From the NCBI GenBank assembly GCA_008694505.1, contig VZDJ01004378.1:5277294-5341293 (forward strand): a DNA stretch of 64,000 bases, given 5' to 3'. Source of the stretch: Cyanoderma ruficeps. Lineage: Eukaryota; Chordata; Aves; Passeriformes; Timaliidae. A program made the translations under genes and the position numbers. Under the pieces are notes generated by a model. It ran no database searches and was not told where the DNA came from. It worked only from the letters and a program-made list of their open reading frames with translations. Of this stretch, positions 37,706-50,460 are shown in pieces (the stretch's first letter is position 1; each line of letters opens with the position of its first letter).

Positions 37706-39945
37706 ATTTCTCTAGTCTCCTAAGGAAGAGTCAGACACGTAAAGGACTTTTTCAGAGACATTTAGGTCCTTATCCTAGCATGTCCTTTTTCAGGCTAGTC
37801 CCATCCTATTAATTTTTTAAACATATGTCATATACTAGCCTTTTGATAACCATCTTTTTATAAGAGGATCATTCCTTTGTTCCTAAAGGCAAGAAATTAT
37901 TAAATATAAATGAACCATATATCCATGGTTCCATATCCATTCCAAAATAACAAATATACAGAAATAATTTATTGCTATCCCTTCATTTCCAATTCCATTT
38001 GATTTCTCTCATCCTAAAAGATGCCATACCAATTTGAAGTTATTCTGTTGAAACACATTTGAATCATTGCTGAAAAGCCATTATGAAATTAAGTATTCAT
38101 TGATGATCTGAGGCTGAAATCTTCCTGTCCCCCTGTAGTATTCTGCATTTATATACTCTCTGCTCCAAATGCTAGGGTCAGAATTTTCAAATGATCTGAC
38201 CAATAGAAGTAGCCAGTGCTTTTTTAAAAAGCAAAGTATGAGCAGAGAAGTGTGCAGGTGATTGACATGTCAACAGCACCCAACCTTTGGCAAGCCTTTG
38301 CGGAGATTTAATCACAAGTGTAGTGCAGACATTGAGATTACCAGACAACAAAAAGTGCTCGGGATGTTTACCGTGTCTGACACTGGAATAACACTGGTAA
38401 TTCACAGCACAGCTTTTGGTCTGGTGCCTTGGAAAAACACCTACTGCCTCTTTGCCTGTAGGCAACTCTGTGGCCACAGCTTATACCTGGCTTCTGTCCA
38501 ATGATTGTGAGATGTCACTCTAGATGACTGGTCCTGAAAAGAAGAATCTAGGCCACAGCTAGATTTCAGGGACACAGAGGCACACAGGCATTTGAAACTG
38601 ATAACGATCAATAACAATGATGTTGGCAATGGAGATAGTAGTAGTAATATTTTGAACAAGAGCAATCATCATTTGGACATAAAAAGTCCATGGTGCTTGA
38701 ACCATACAACACTGTCTTTGTTTCTCAACTATTTCCATCTTTTGACAATTCTGTAAACCTCCTGCCCCTGGCTTGTTTCTGATCTCCATCATGTGGCAAT
38801 CTAATGGAAAATTCAGCTATTTCTTTATCATCAATTCTGTGTCTATTCCTGCTCTTTCATGATCTTCTACCCCAAAAATTCCTCTTGTTGTCTGTACTTT
38901 TTAGTATTCCTGAGGAACGAATGATCCAGTTCAATACAGGATTTCAAAGCTGAAAACTTGTCCTTAGCTGACAGAACTAATGTATTTTATTTTGCTATCT
39001 CTATTCAGCAGGACTCAGAGATTCCAATGATACTGTACTTTTTTACTGCTTTTAAATAGAGCATGGGAAATGATGAATGACTAAACCTTTGGATTTGTTG
39101 TTTCTTTTCTTTGCGGGGAACAAGGAGATTGCAGAGGGTCTTGTCACTACTTCTAATTCAACTTGTGCATAAACTATAAGTATGGAAATCAAGGGGATAA
39201 TAATAAACCAGGTCCCTTTCAAATACTGGTATCTGGTGGTATTTGAAGTAGCACATCAGTGTTACAGATGGGATGTGAATAGCTGAAGTAATAAAGAGTG
39301 TTTCTAGGTGTTAAGCAAAGGCTGGAGGTTAAGTGCTGTGGCCATGACAATACATCGAGTGTGTGTAGACCTGGCATAGTATCCTAGTGCCCTAATGCTT
39401 TGGTGTGCAAAAGCTGGGAGAGATTTTCAGTCTGATATTCCTCTTTTCCCTTCCTTCTTTCCTTCCTTTCATTTCTGCATTCCTGCCTTCACGCCTTCCT
39501 TCCCACAGGAATCCTTTTCTACATTAGTGCACTCTGGGAAGAGCTGGGTTACAAAACTAACAGACATGGGACGCTGAGGCAATGAGAAATTAGCATTATT
39601 TAAAACATAACAAGAATTTAGACTTAGTGAAGCCTTACAAATTTGCATCACTTTTCTGTCTCTTCCCAGACTATGTTTCTTTTTATCAAACTTCGTTTTT
39701 GGTGGGGCTTGGGAATTTTTTTCAGGGGGAGGGAGAAGGGGATTGCTAGGATTTTTTATTCTCTGAAACAATGGAGCTTTTTTTGAAGACAAGAGCTCAG
39801 TAACTCATAAGATAGTATATAAAATAGAAGTGAGAGTCAGTATTAGAAAGAGAGAATAAACAAAAGGAAAGCAGCTAAAAATAAAGAAGGTAGAATTACC
39901 ATTTAAGAAATATTTAAATCTAGATTTATTAGTTTATCTCAGATA
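37706..39945. other. Noncoding stretch
   Basis: No gene seen. At about 38180-38560 the composition is more balanced than around it and overlapping open frames of 80-96 codons occur on both strands. That fits a conserved noncoding element or chance, and I see no domain. A CCTT-rich pyrimidine tract lies at about 39440-39510. Confidence 0.6.
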
Positions 39946-40083
39946 ATGTCAGTCAATGAAGAAGAGAAACTGGAGAAACTGGACCTTCTAATTCGAGAAA
40001 TTTCTACTGTTGCTAACATGGAACAGTCAAGATTGACTAAATCTGACCTATTGTCTTGGAAAGCCCCTAAGCCCAATTTTTAA
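39946..40083 (+). CDS. Short ORF, 45 codons, coiled-coil-like
   Basis: An ATG at 39946 opens 45 codons that read like real coding sequence: Glu/Lys/Leu-rich with leucines and isoleucines spaced in heptads (EEEKLEKLDLLIREIS around residues 5-20), then TKSDLLSWKAPKPNF and a stop. A weak acceptor (TTTATCTCAG) lies just before the ATG. No donor follows before the stop, so if genuine it is a last exon or a relic of one. I do not recognise the family. Chance cannot be excluded for a frame of this length. Confidence 0.25.
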   Translation: MSVNEEEKLEKLDLLIREISTVANMEQSRLTKSDLLSWKAPKPNF

Positions 40084-40293
40084 TCTTTCCATCTTTTAAA
40101 TACTGTTATTTTTTGGATGTCTTTAGGAGACTATTTTTGGTTTTTTTTCTTTTGGTTGGGGAACTGTAGGAGAAAGAAGCAGCTAAAATAGGTGAAAGAA
40201 TATGCCGCAATATGAATTCAAAAGTGTCATTTGAAAATAAGCAGGAGTGTCCACCCAGACATGCTCTCTTTTCGCTTGTGGTGACTCCTGAAG

Positions 40294-40342
40294 AATGCAA
40301 TTAAAGAGGCCATAGTACGCTCAGTTGTGTCAGAGTACAGTG
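40294..40342 (+). other. Candidate 49-base exon
   Basis: Between a moderate acceptor (GACTCCTGAAG) and a donor (TACAGTG|GTAAGC) lies one fully open frame of 16 codons (NAIKEAIVRSVVSEYS). It ends in phase 1. It lies 210 bases downstream of the coiled-coil-like ORF. The family is unknown. The phase does not fit the open frame of the next candidate at 42017. Confidence 0.15.
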
Positions 40343-42016
40343 GTAAGCATTTTGCATCTGTTCCCATAGCAACAACACTGCAGAAACAAGTTGTTCAGGC
40401 TACAGTCTCTGTCACATTGGTATGGGGAAGCTCTCCCTGGCAGGCTAATAACTGTAACTTTCTAGGTCTCAAAAGGCATTGTTTAGAACTGTGCTACTAA
40501 ACAATGACATACTTAACAAAGCCTTAAGGTACCAAAGAAGGATGAACTACAGATGGGATAAACATAGTTCTATTTGTAAAAATAATTTGGTATTCCTAGT
40601 GACGTCACTTTAAAGAAAAACAAGATAATTTTGCTGGCTGCAGACACAGCAGGCATTTTAAAATACCTTAAAATTCTGAAAATCTGGAAAGCTGTAAGGA
40701 ATCAAACAGTAGAAAATTACTAACCAGACCCAACTGTGGTTTTGTTAAAATTGCATTATCATTTATGGCATTGCTAGAACTAATTTTTGGTATGTAGATG
40801 GATGTTTATTGGTGATTCGTTTTTAAAGAGTTCAGGTTTTAGTAATTTACAGATAAAAGAACAAAAGATTTTGTTCTTTGGATTCATTACGTGAACTGAG
40901 ATTCACTCAGATATTGACATTCTTTCCTCAAAAGTGTACAGTTTATTCATGTCTTATCAAATGTGTCTGCTATGTTGTGTTAGAAGGGAAAAGAAAAAAG
41001 TCCTGTGTGAAAAAAACCCAAAAGATAAAACAAAGAATGGTAAAATTATGAAAATATAAGGACCTACTTCTTTCTTATGTGGAAATTCTTCCCATGAACA
41101 CTGCAAGGATTAGTTGTTTACTGAATAGTTCAATAAGACGTACCAAATTGGAATACATTTTCTTAACACACTTTATCCATGGTAACAAACATAATAGTTG
41201 AGGATGAAAACCAGTTTTGAATATAACCTCTAATTTTCACACCTGCATAATATCTTAAATCGCCCCTTTTAGGAAACTTTCTACATTGTTCTGTGTCCAA
41301 ATTAGTTTTTGTTTTGTTTGCAGTTCTTTTAGGTTTAATGATACTCCAGCCAGCTATCTACAAGTCAAGGAAAATTACAAATGCAATTTTAAAAATATTA
41401 ACTGTATTTGTTTTAAAAGGCCTGTCTAGAAACATCCAAAATATCATATAAGAAATTTAAGCCCAATTCTAAGGAGAGAGTTGAACTTATCCTGGCAGCA
41501 AAATTACACAGGTCAAATGACAGGCTTGGGACTTGCTCCATCCCATAGGAATTTTCCTCTCTTAAGAAGATTTTTAAAAGTCACAGAGACAGCCTGTTTC
41601 CATGAGGGCACAAAGCTGGGAATTAGAGGTGTGCCTTTCAGTTGTATCTGGGAATATATAAAGAAGAAAACTGTATTTTAGGCATTTTTTTAATCAGTTC
41701 CAACTGGTTGGCATAAGCATATTTCTCTTTGATCCAGCATGTACTGCAAATCCTGCTCGTAAGTGCTTAGTCAGAGGCACATCTTCAGAAAAGAACACTT
41801 AATTACAAGCTTTTGTTTAAATTTGGTCAATAATATGTGGACTTGAAAACCAATGATGCTTTATGAACATGCTGTAATTATTTTGACTCAGATGATGAAT
41901 TCTGATCAAACAGGGACACAGCACAAAAACATTTACAGAGTTTGTAAAATAGCTATGTAGAAATTTTCCAAACACTTTAGATTAACTCTGGCTTTCCTTT
42001 CTACCATATGAAACAG
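40343..42016. other. Noncoding AT-rich stretch
   Basis: No gene seen. A 21-base segment at 41738-41758 lies between an acceptor match (TTTCTCTTTGATCCAG) and a donor match (CTGCTC|GTAAGTGC). It is too short to call as an exon. Confidence 0.6.
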
Positions 42017-42248
42017 GATGAACTTCAATCACAATCATCCACAGAAGAAGCATTCAGTTCTGACTTTGTGATAAATCCAGATTTGATAGATCCAGATTTT
42101 CCAGCTATTCATGATTACCTTGATATGGGAGATATGAATACAGGAAAAAAAAAAAAAGACATTTGTTCTGGTAGGAAGACTGGGAAAAGATCATTGCAAA
42201 AACTAATGTTTGAACATCTTAATGCCAAATTCAATCCACAGCTCTGAG
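42017..42248 (+). other. Candidate exon with 76-codon open frame
   Basis: The segment follows a fair acceptor (CCATATGAAACAG) and ends at CTCTGAG|GTAAGC, a very good donor. Phase 0 is open for 76 codons and meets TGA one base before the donor. The other two phases stop early. The translation has an acidic first half (motif PDLIDPDFPAIHDYLDMGDM) and a basic second half (GKKKKD, then GRKTGKRS). A run of 13 A within it may be a sequencing or slippage hazard. I do not recognise the family. A stop so close to a donor would suit a decayed exon, an untranslated exon or chance. Confidence 0.27.
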
Positions 42249-43193
42249 GTAAGCCTCTGGAGTGTCTATGAAATACACAGGGATGATGGGATTCCTGAGG
42301 AAAGGAGCCTGTGCCAGTGAGCCGTTACCCAGTATCCTTTAACAGACTGTCTTTCCTCTTTGTATTCCTGTATTCTGGATTTCTGCTTTTAATATCCCAA
42401 TTTGACTACTCTCTCCTTCTCAAAACATGAAGGGAAGACACAAATATGCCTGGCTTACTCCCCACTCACTGGCTGTGATTGGTGTTGGCCAAGGTCTTTC
42501 CACTGCAACTCTGCAACGTAAAGACCTTGCCATTGATGATGTGGCTTTATGGTAGGCTCAGACTCCATTCAGGAGGACAGAACCATTAAAGGTTGCATCT
42601 AATTACCACCAGTGATTCCTGCACTGCCATTTTACTGAAGACACAGCAAAGCAGATTTTCATGGCAAGTATAAAAAGCACTCTTCTAAGACAATGCAGCC
42701 ATTCCTCCATTTCTAAGCCTTATGCCAAACTAAGAGTATTAAAGCCATTAAGGACTAAGATCTCCAGAAATTTTAAATATGCACTACTTTTAGAAATTAC
42801 TGAACTGCTTTGGCTAACCTAAAAAAAATAGAACAAAAAAAAAGGTTGATCTGACATAGGCACCAAGGACATCAAAAAGCAATCAGTCTAAAAAATACAA
42901 ATTTTATGAAGTTGCAAAATAACAGAAAATGAGGCAGTCCAATGGGAATTTTGGCAGAAGTTATAAAAGTATATTGCCTGACCAGCTCCATATTTTACTC
43001 AGAAACAAAGAAAAAAGCCCTAACCATTTTCTGAGGACTTTGGAACATTTTTAATAGCAGGTGGAGAAAACGGGAGAAAGAAAAGCTGAGAGCAGGAAAA
43101 CAAAGAAAACCACTTTTTTTTTTTTTTTAAATAAGAAAAGCGAAATACTTCTAATCTGTATTCCAAGTTCATATTCTTAGTGATTAGTTGCAG
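42249..43193. other. Noncoding stretch between candidate exons
   Basis: No gene seen. A 15-base T run lies near 43114-43128, just upstream of the next candidate. Confidence 0.6.
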
Positions 43194-43380
43194 GAGAAGC
43201 TGTTGATAGAGTCAAGAGGGATTAATGGCAGGAGAAAGCTGAAAGAAGTGTATTCTTTGCCAGCCAATACAAGTGAAAGTATTTGGAGAATAGGTGGCCA
43301 TGATAAAGCAACTTATTCTGAAGCTTCATTTTCTCTTAGCTCTGACAAAACAGCTGCCTCAGTACTTCACCATTATCAAG
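43194..43380 (+). other. Candidate 187-base exon, fully open
   Basis: The acceptor GATTAGTTGCAG ends at 43193 and the donor CATTATCAAG|GTGAGATG ends the exon at 43380. Phase 0 is open across all 62 codons (starting EKLLIESRGINGRRKLKEV, with LPANTSESIW and HHYQ further on) and ends in phase 1. This is the best exon candidate in the window: good sites at both ends and one continuous frame. No domain is recognised. In phase 1 it would join 44184-44249 and read 20 further codons to a stop. Confidence 0.3.
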
Positions 43381-44183
43381 GTGAGATGAGATTGAGAAGA
43401 GTTTATGACTTAGTTTTTCAGCAGCAGTAGTCAAAGTAAAAGGCAAGTAAAGGGCAAGAATTGAGCTCAGCATTTTCATTTTCCACCTGGGGCATTGTAT
43501 ATTACATTTGCAACTTTTGTAACATTTTATATGTTGCATACAATTTTCTGAGCATTTCCCTTCTGACATTCATGGCACATGAGATGGTTGAGTATTTGTT
43601 CACTAGAATTAGTGTTATCACTTTTAAATTGTGGTACATTCTCACTGACAGGAAGATACATACTTTAGCATAAAGAGAGCATAGCTAGGAGATAGAGGAA
43701 GAGAGGAAGGAACAGGGGAAAGAAAAGCAGAAACAATCAAGGGAGAGAATTGAGGGAGAGATGAATAGAGGAAGGCAGACAGGAGGGGAGATGACATTTT
43801 TGACAACCTTGTCAAAATCCTTGTTTGTTTCCTAACTTTTTATGTAATGATAAGCTACTTCAGAACTCTCAATCTTAGTTTCTTGTCTTTAAATGTAAGA
43901 TAAATTTTCTGAAATTATTTTCTCTGGTGCTCTGAAAAACTGAAATAAGGAGCAGCTTGTACATGAAAAAGGAAGGATTTTTTTGTATATATTTCTGAAA
44001 AATGATTCTTTAAACTGCTAAGTTTAGAAAAAGCTGTTTCATCTTACTCAAGAAAAGGTAGAAGGTTGTTAGAACGGTTAGAGGTTGTTGAGAGAAATCA
44101 GAACCATCTGTCTAGGTCACTTATGTTACTTTAATTTTCTTTGCTTCAACTTTAGTCTCCTAAAACCTCTCTTGATTTTCAAG
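43381..44183. other. Noncoding stretch with purine tract
   Basis: No gene seen. About 43670-43790 is a purine-rich tract (GA/GGA-type with few pyrimidines on plus), a composition that can form triplex DNA. Confidence 0.6.
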
Positions 44184-44249
44184 AGTGTTCCTACCCAGAC
44201 TATTATGGGAACTTTCATATTTCTGTGCACAGAAAAGGATGTTGATAAG
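44184..44249 (+). other. Candidate 66-base exon
   Basis: The acceptor CTCTTGATTTTCAAG ends at 44183 and the donor GTTGATAAG|GTAATA ends the exon at 44249. Phase 0 is fully open (22 codons). Phase 1, the phase needed after 43194-43380, is open for 20 codons and then stops. The donor lacks the +5 G, so support is weak. Confidence 0.15.
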
Positions 44250-46775
44250 GTAATAACTTCTAATATATATTTTTAATATTCTTAGGGAGTATTCAAAAAA
44301 AATTAGGGAGACAATTTACTAAATCAGGAGTATCTCCAGGTTCTTCTAAGTCCACAAATTGGAGAGGGAAATACAGGTCACAGAGATCAATGAGAAGAAG
44401 AAAGATGGTGCATTGCAGTGGCTCAGTTTGGTGAGAAAGGGTCCTTGCTCCAGATAGAAGAAATGAGGTTTTACTCACTCTGCTCCAGTGCACGTGGTTG
44501 TCGGAGAAATACACAAGATGAAAAGATTTTTTAATATCTTTCCTTATGTGGATTTTATTGCCAGTAAAACCATTAAATTTTAATATTTGCTTCATTTTAT
44601 TTTCAGAAATATTTGACAGATACATGCCTGGTTGATGTACTGGTTCTTGGGAATCCACTGAATTCCTGTATTTGCTTGTACATTGGCAAAGATAAAATCA
44701 TCCTTTTAAATTTCAAGACAAGCCCTTCAGTTTTCATACTGTTTAAGATAAGTCTACATAATCTTCAAAATAGACAGAGAAACATATTCCATTCTGGACA
44801 GCTAAAAGCTTAGCTAAACTCTTAAATATGAACTAACAAAAGCTATCAGAGATTTTATTCTTAGGGTAAAAAATGTAAATTAAAAATATTTTCCACTTTC
44901 AAAGTACTACCTCTCCACATCAGAACTAACAAAGCTCCATTCAATCTTTTAGATTTTTCACTGATAAATCCATAATGGGCACTCAATCTCTTAAATTTTG
45001 TATCCCCCCCAAGAACTTAAAATTTAAGAAATGAATATATTTGAGATTCTTTTTTTAAAAAAATTTCTCAATGTTTTCCGTTTATTTTCAGTATAACTGG
45101 CTTTCTGTTTAAGGCTTTTCTCCACAGGTATGAGGACTTGCAATGTTTCATCACAGAGGCTAAAAAGAACCTCAGGCTCACTGAGTGCAACACTTTGCTA
45201 CTCTTGTTTGAGTAAGATTTTTTTTTCTTATAGTAAAAAGGATAAATGTGAGGAAAACCTTTCTAGATATGATTAAAACTTGTAAAGAGAAACTTTAAGA
45301 TTGTCATTCTGGAAGGTAACTTGATGAAGGCAAGCTGAAAAAGTAGTCTTCATACTCCTAGGGCAGGAAAACTTCTAAAAAAAAGTAGAGTTCAATCAAT
45401 TCAGAGAAGTATAAGGGTATATTTTCAGAGACAGTAACTAAAAGTAAAACTATTAAGTAATGTTGTTACCTTTAAAGAAATAAAAGTAATAGCATAGCTA
45501 AAAATTACCAAGTTGCAGAGGAAAAATAGGAGGACTATCAAGAGATCAGTTTGATTCATTCACCCTCCACAGAGCTAGCATAAGAGAATGAGAAATTTAA
45601 AACATAAGAGTAAGTTCAGGTTACTAGGGAAGAATTAAAAAGTATAGCACAGGTGCATAGAGACAAAATTATAAAGAAAAGAAAAGGACATAAGAAGAAA
45701 AAGAGGAAACTATTAAGCAGTCCAGAAAGTATCATTATAGCATCCTGGAAGGAACATAGTAGTCAGATGCAAACAATGGGCCAAGGAGAGGCTTGGTCTG
45801 ATAGTAAACCACTAACCAGTGATAGTTTTAAATGGTCTCTTTGTGACCGTTTTCACTAGGATTTACTACTGTCAATACCAGCAACAGTTTCCATATTGCT
45901 TATCAACAACCAATGGGGTAAAAAATAACCTTAAGTAAAGAAAATAAGCATTTAAAACGTATCAGAAAGGATAATGTGTTTGTAGTAATCTGAGTTTTGT
46001 TTAGGTGCAGTTAGCAGTCTCAGAACTACTGGCATTGTCTAGAGATCAAAAATGCTTCAGACAACAGAAGAAATGCAACCTAGTGCTTGTTTTTAATAAA
46101 GGAAAAGAACTGAGTAAAGGGCAGTTCTGTTAAGAAGAATATGGTATTAGAGGATCACATAATACACAATCATCAATGACCCTCTGCTCTATAATGAAAG
46201 ATAAAACAGCAGTACAGTAAGGAAGGTATGTGAAGGTGTTTATATATATCTATATATCTAAAATCCTGCTTGACTTAGCATCTTTCAGTCTGTTCCATTA
46301 TTAGACAGAGATAAGTGTGAGGGTGCCCAGAAGCAGTGTGCATAAAGCAGAGCATGAACAACATAAAAGTAGTTACTCAATTTAATTGCTATCAGTGGTA
46401 CCATATTTAATATTTGTGCTTCTTTCATGCAAAAAAATAGTGATGATTCATGAAAAAGCATTGTTTGATCATTTGGTGTATAATAGATACATGTTAAAAT
46501 ATTACTTGTGGTAGCAATTAAGTACCAATTAGATTACGTTTAATCAAAAGGAGGGAGAGAAATTTTGCCTCATAATTATCTGGTTACACAGAGGTATTTA
46601 CTGTGTAAATATCTACATTTCAGCTTACTGCTTAGACTTCTTAGGTTGTACAAACAAACAGGTTTTTCTTGGGCAAATCCAACTCGCCTAGATGAGGATG
46701 TTTAAATAATGAGAGGCCTCATTGTTTAAAACACAGCAGAAAAACAATGCTGTAGACATGTCTCCTTTTCTACAT
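44250..46775. other. Noncoding AT-rich stretch
   Basis: No gene seen. The frame at 45653-45859 has a Lys/Arg-rich start and 68 codons, with no splice support. A very good acceptor match (TTCACCCTCCACAG, ending 45571) is followed by a donor match near 45609, but all three frames between them contain stops. Confidence 0.6.
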
Positions 46776-47385
46776 TCATAGAATCATAGAATGGTTTGGG
46801 TTGGAAGGAACCTTAAAATCATCTAGTTCTAGTGCCCCTGCCATGGGCAGAGGCACCTTCCACTAGATCATGTTGCTCAAAATCACATCCAGCCTGGTCT
46901 TGAGCACCTCTAGGGATGGGGCATTCACAATGTCCCTGTTCCAGTATCCCACCTTCCTCACATTCTAACATCTAATCTAAACCTACCTTCTTTCAGTTTA
47001 AAACCATTCCCTCTTGTCCTGTTACAACATGACCTTGTAAAAAATCCCTCTCCATCTGTCTTGTAGCCTCTTTAGGTACTGGAAAACTGCTATAAGTTCT
47101 CCCTGTAGCCTTCTATTCTCCAGGCTGAACGAATCCAACTCTGTCTTCTTGTATTCATATGAGAAGTGTTTCAGGCCTCTGATCATCTTCATGGCTTAGT
47201 CCTCCATGGACTTGCTCCAAAAGTCCACATCCTTCTCATGCTGAGGGGCCTCAGTGCTGGATGTAGTACTCCAGCTGGAATCTCAGGAAAGTGGCATAGA
47301 GTGGGAGAATCACCTCCCTCTGCCTGCTGTCCATGATTCTTTTGGTGCAGACTAGGAAACATTTGGTTGTCAGTGCACATTGTCA
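46776..47385 (-). mobile_element. CR1 LINE, 5'-truncated, longest copy here
   Basis: The plus strand opens with TCATAGAATCATAGAATGG, the intact tandem CR1 terminal octamers in reverse complement. It continues through GGTTGGAAGGAACCTTAAA and ATCATCTAGTTC into the CR1 3' untranslated region and the end of the reverse-transcriptase ORF (around 47200-47380). The element is on the minus strand, about 610 bases long and 5'-truncated, and has many substitutions. The minus-strand frame at 47189-47380 belongs to it and is not a host gene. The 5' boundary near 47385 is approximate. Confidence 0.93.
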
Positions 47386-48679
47386 GATCATATATACAAA
47401 GACATTGGAGATGTCTTCACATATATATAGACACCTATATACTTTTGTAAGAAAATCATGGCCACATTATTCAAAGCATTATTCATTTGTTCTTAAACTT
47501 AAAATAGTTCATTCCAAACTTATTCAAATGAAAGAAACATGGAAACTAGTTTTGATAGTCCTAAAGGATCTTCACTTGTCACTTCCCAATGCATTTTATT
47601 TTTCTTTTTTGTCCACTGCCATAAGTGCTAAGTTTAGCAGTAAGGGAGAGAGAAGGATACTTGACTCTAAGGGGGTTTGAGAGACAGTGCAACAGCCAGC
47701 TAAAAGCCATGGCTTACTGCACATACTGTGCTATGGAAAGCACTTGTCTGCAGTGAAGTGCATGGGGGAGTGCACTGGATCCCTTTTCAGTTCTAAGAAA
47801 CCACAAGTCAATGAGAATTTTTTTTCATGGTGCAATATCATATAGTGTACCAGAAGGCATGTTAAGAGAGTGCTCCTAACCTCTGCCTTAAGAGGTGGTT
47901 AACAGTTAAGGGAAAGGAACAGACACTAAAACTTGTAGAATTCCCCACTACTCAGCAAACCTTTGCTAACCTGACTTATGAAAAAAGCAGACTGACCATC
48001 TAAATCACCAGAAGAATTCCCTTACTTTCTAACTCAGCAGTCACAGAAGTATTAAATACACCTCTGGGAAACTTAAGGTTTATTGATGCATGCTTGATAT
48101 GAAATTTAAGTCCAGTTTGTGCTATATGTCCAGAATATTGAATGACTGATATGCTCTGCAAAAAAATCTTCAAGACCAAAGTTATTCCTTAGGTGAAGGC
48201 TGTTTTGAAAGACAGAGGTTTGCTTTTTGGAATGATCAGCCAGAATTAAGAGTAACATCCTTTCCATTAGGGGCCTGAAACCTACTCTGACTAAAATGCA
48301 TGGTTGCAGTTTCTCATACCTTCCTTTGATGACAGTAGGCAGAAAAGGAAGAAAGAGTTTGGAAAAAATGGGAAGTATTTTTTCTGTAATGCAGGCTTGG
48401 ACCCACAAGTGACATACTATGCTATTTAAATATTTAGATAAACAGAGATGCATATACATTAAAAAGCACTATAGGATTTATATGTTTCCTTTGAGTTTCA
48501 GGCTGGTGTAATAATTTGAGAATTAAACACTATTTTAATTGCACTGATTCCTAAGGGAAAGTCAGTCCCTAGCCTCTATTAAAAAGAACGCTCTGTAAGT
48601 GCTTTCCTGTATTCAGAGGAGGATAAATTTATGGTTTGTATGTCACATGTCATCCCAACTTCAACTGCCAACCAACTTC
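47386..48679. other. Noncoding AT-rich stretch
   Basis: No gene seen. Frames of 115-117 codons at 47333-47680 (plus) and 48106-48459 (minus) have no recognisable domains. Confidence 0.6.
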
Positions 48680-48773
48680 TAGCACTGGCAAGGTTATTCC
48701 CCCCATCAAAAGTATGCTTATACATTTAGCACTGGCAAGGTTATTCCCTCCATCAAAAGTATGCTTGTACATT
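48680..48773. repeat. 47-bp tandem duplication
   Basis: Two adjacent 47-base units (48680-48726 and 48727-48773), each starting TAGCACTGGCAAGG and ending TACATT. They differ at two positions (C/T in the C-run and A/G near the end). The high identity points to a recent event. Confidence 0.95.
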
Positions 48774-50436
48774 AACAACGTGACAGAAAGTAACTATTGA
48801 GCAAGACAAATATTCCCTCTCTAGTATGCATCGTACACAGGTAAAGCTGTCTCCCTGAATTTTCTGTCTTCTGTCTTCGTGCTGTAGATTGTCACGCAGC
48901 TTCATGTAAACAATGTGTATTTTTAGAATGTTTACATATTTCTCCTCTGAGAGAAGAAATGATTGATGGTGATGTCCACCATCCAGGTTAAAGAGGTGGC
49001 GACCTGTGTAGCCAATCTCTTGACCTTTGTACAAATGCATATAAATGGAGTCAGATTTTTGAATTAAAGAGTTTGTTCCCTTAAACTGCTGCTGGTGGCC
49101 TCATCTTTCTGTCCCTGAAGTTGGGACACTCCCACCCTCAGCAATCATCATAAAGCCAATAAAAAAAGAACTAAAGAAGAGCAGATAGCAAAACTAGTAT
49201 TTGGAAGAATGTAAAGAAGTGTCTCTTTCCTCAGTTTTGTAACACATATAAACATGGAGGAGCCTATGCTCATTCTAAAACATTAGGATCTGGGAAGAAT
49301 AAAGTCTCATGGCCTCCCTGTGATGAAGCACTTGAAAAAGATTAGTAAGAAAAACACACCTGGATGCCAAAAACAGTGGCAATGCTGACCCACGTATTTT
49401 TGGCCTAAATTGGGACGTATTATATTAGCTACGGATATATGGTCTTAGAAATATTTCATAGTTTTTCACTCTCTCTAGACAATAAAAACTTGCAGACTCA
49501 CAGGGGAACACACAAACATCATAAAGTTCAACAGCACAGAGCTCTAGTTTTCTGTAACAGAAATGGGCTGACCCCTTGCCTAACCTCTCCTTTCTCCAGT
49601 TAACTATCTTAAAAAAGTATAAGGGAAAAATAAACAAGTAATAGACATTGACTTGTTTAGCAGCAGAAGACAGTATGCAGGCCTGTCACCATATTCTTTA
49701 TTCCTGAAAGTTCAATTTGATGAAATGCATCACATGTTGGCACAGGCGATATATGAACATTATCATTCTTCAACTCATACTAAAATTGGAACAGTTGTGA
49801 CTGGTGTATTGGCTTTTTTCTGTCAGTTGAGAAAATAAGACTTGAGTTGAAACAGATGACACTGATGAGTGTTGCTATGGGCACATTTGACAATAAGCAT
49901 GTTGTAATGGCTCAAGTTCTTGAATGCTGTCAGTAGCATTTAAAGTTACAGGAGTTTACTGATCTATTGAAGTAGCAAACAGAAGCATTTCTGGATGTTC
50001 TCACCAGCACAGTGAAAATAAAAACCTTAAGCATTACTTTTCCTGTTATTCAGCTGACACCAGGGTCAGTTTTTATTATGATAATGAATGGAAAATGACA
50101 TGTTTAGTGATAAGTTAAAACTGTTATAATGCAAGAGCTTCAGTACACTGAGCTAATGGTGCTCAGTGACAGGGGATAAGAAAAATGGGATAAGAGTTAG
50201 TATTGTACAGTATGGGACATTGTTTTTCCATCCAAGAACTGAACATATTTTATAAGTCTGGCAAAAAACAGTGTAAGGTTGTTCTGACGTACAAGAGCAC
50301 TGATGGTTACTTCTGGCTATTGCATGTCTTGCACAATTATGATGCTTTGAAATTACACAATGAAATTTTTTCGGGGGCGAGAGGCCTCATTGTAGGTACT
50401 GTGTCACCAGCTAACATCTCTAAATTAATTTTTTAG
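48774..50436. other. Noncoding AT-rich stretch
   Basis: No gene seen. Open frames are at most about 95 codons, with no splice or domain support. Confidence 0.6.
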
Positions 50437-50460
50437 GAAATAAATAAATAAATAAATAAA
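50437..50460. repeat. (AAAT)n microsatellite
   Basis: About six AAAT/AATA units just after a T run. Confidence 0.9.

Noticed and set aside
42139..42152. A-run considered as the tail of a processed pseudogene
   Set aside because: The frame continues through it as Lys codons, there is no flanking target duplication, and no parent gene is recognisable upstream.
44293..44658. 121-codon minus-strand frame
   Set aside because: No domain and no splice or start context. It is about the maximum length expected by chance here.
47189..47380. 63-codon minus-strand frame
   Set aside because: It is part of the CR1 element at 46776-47385, not a host gene.
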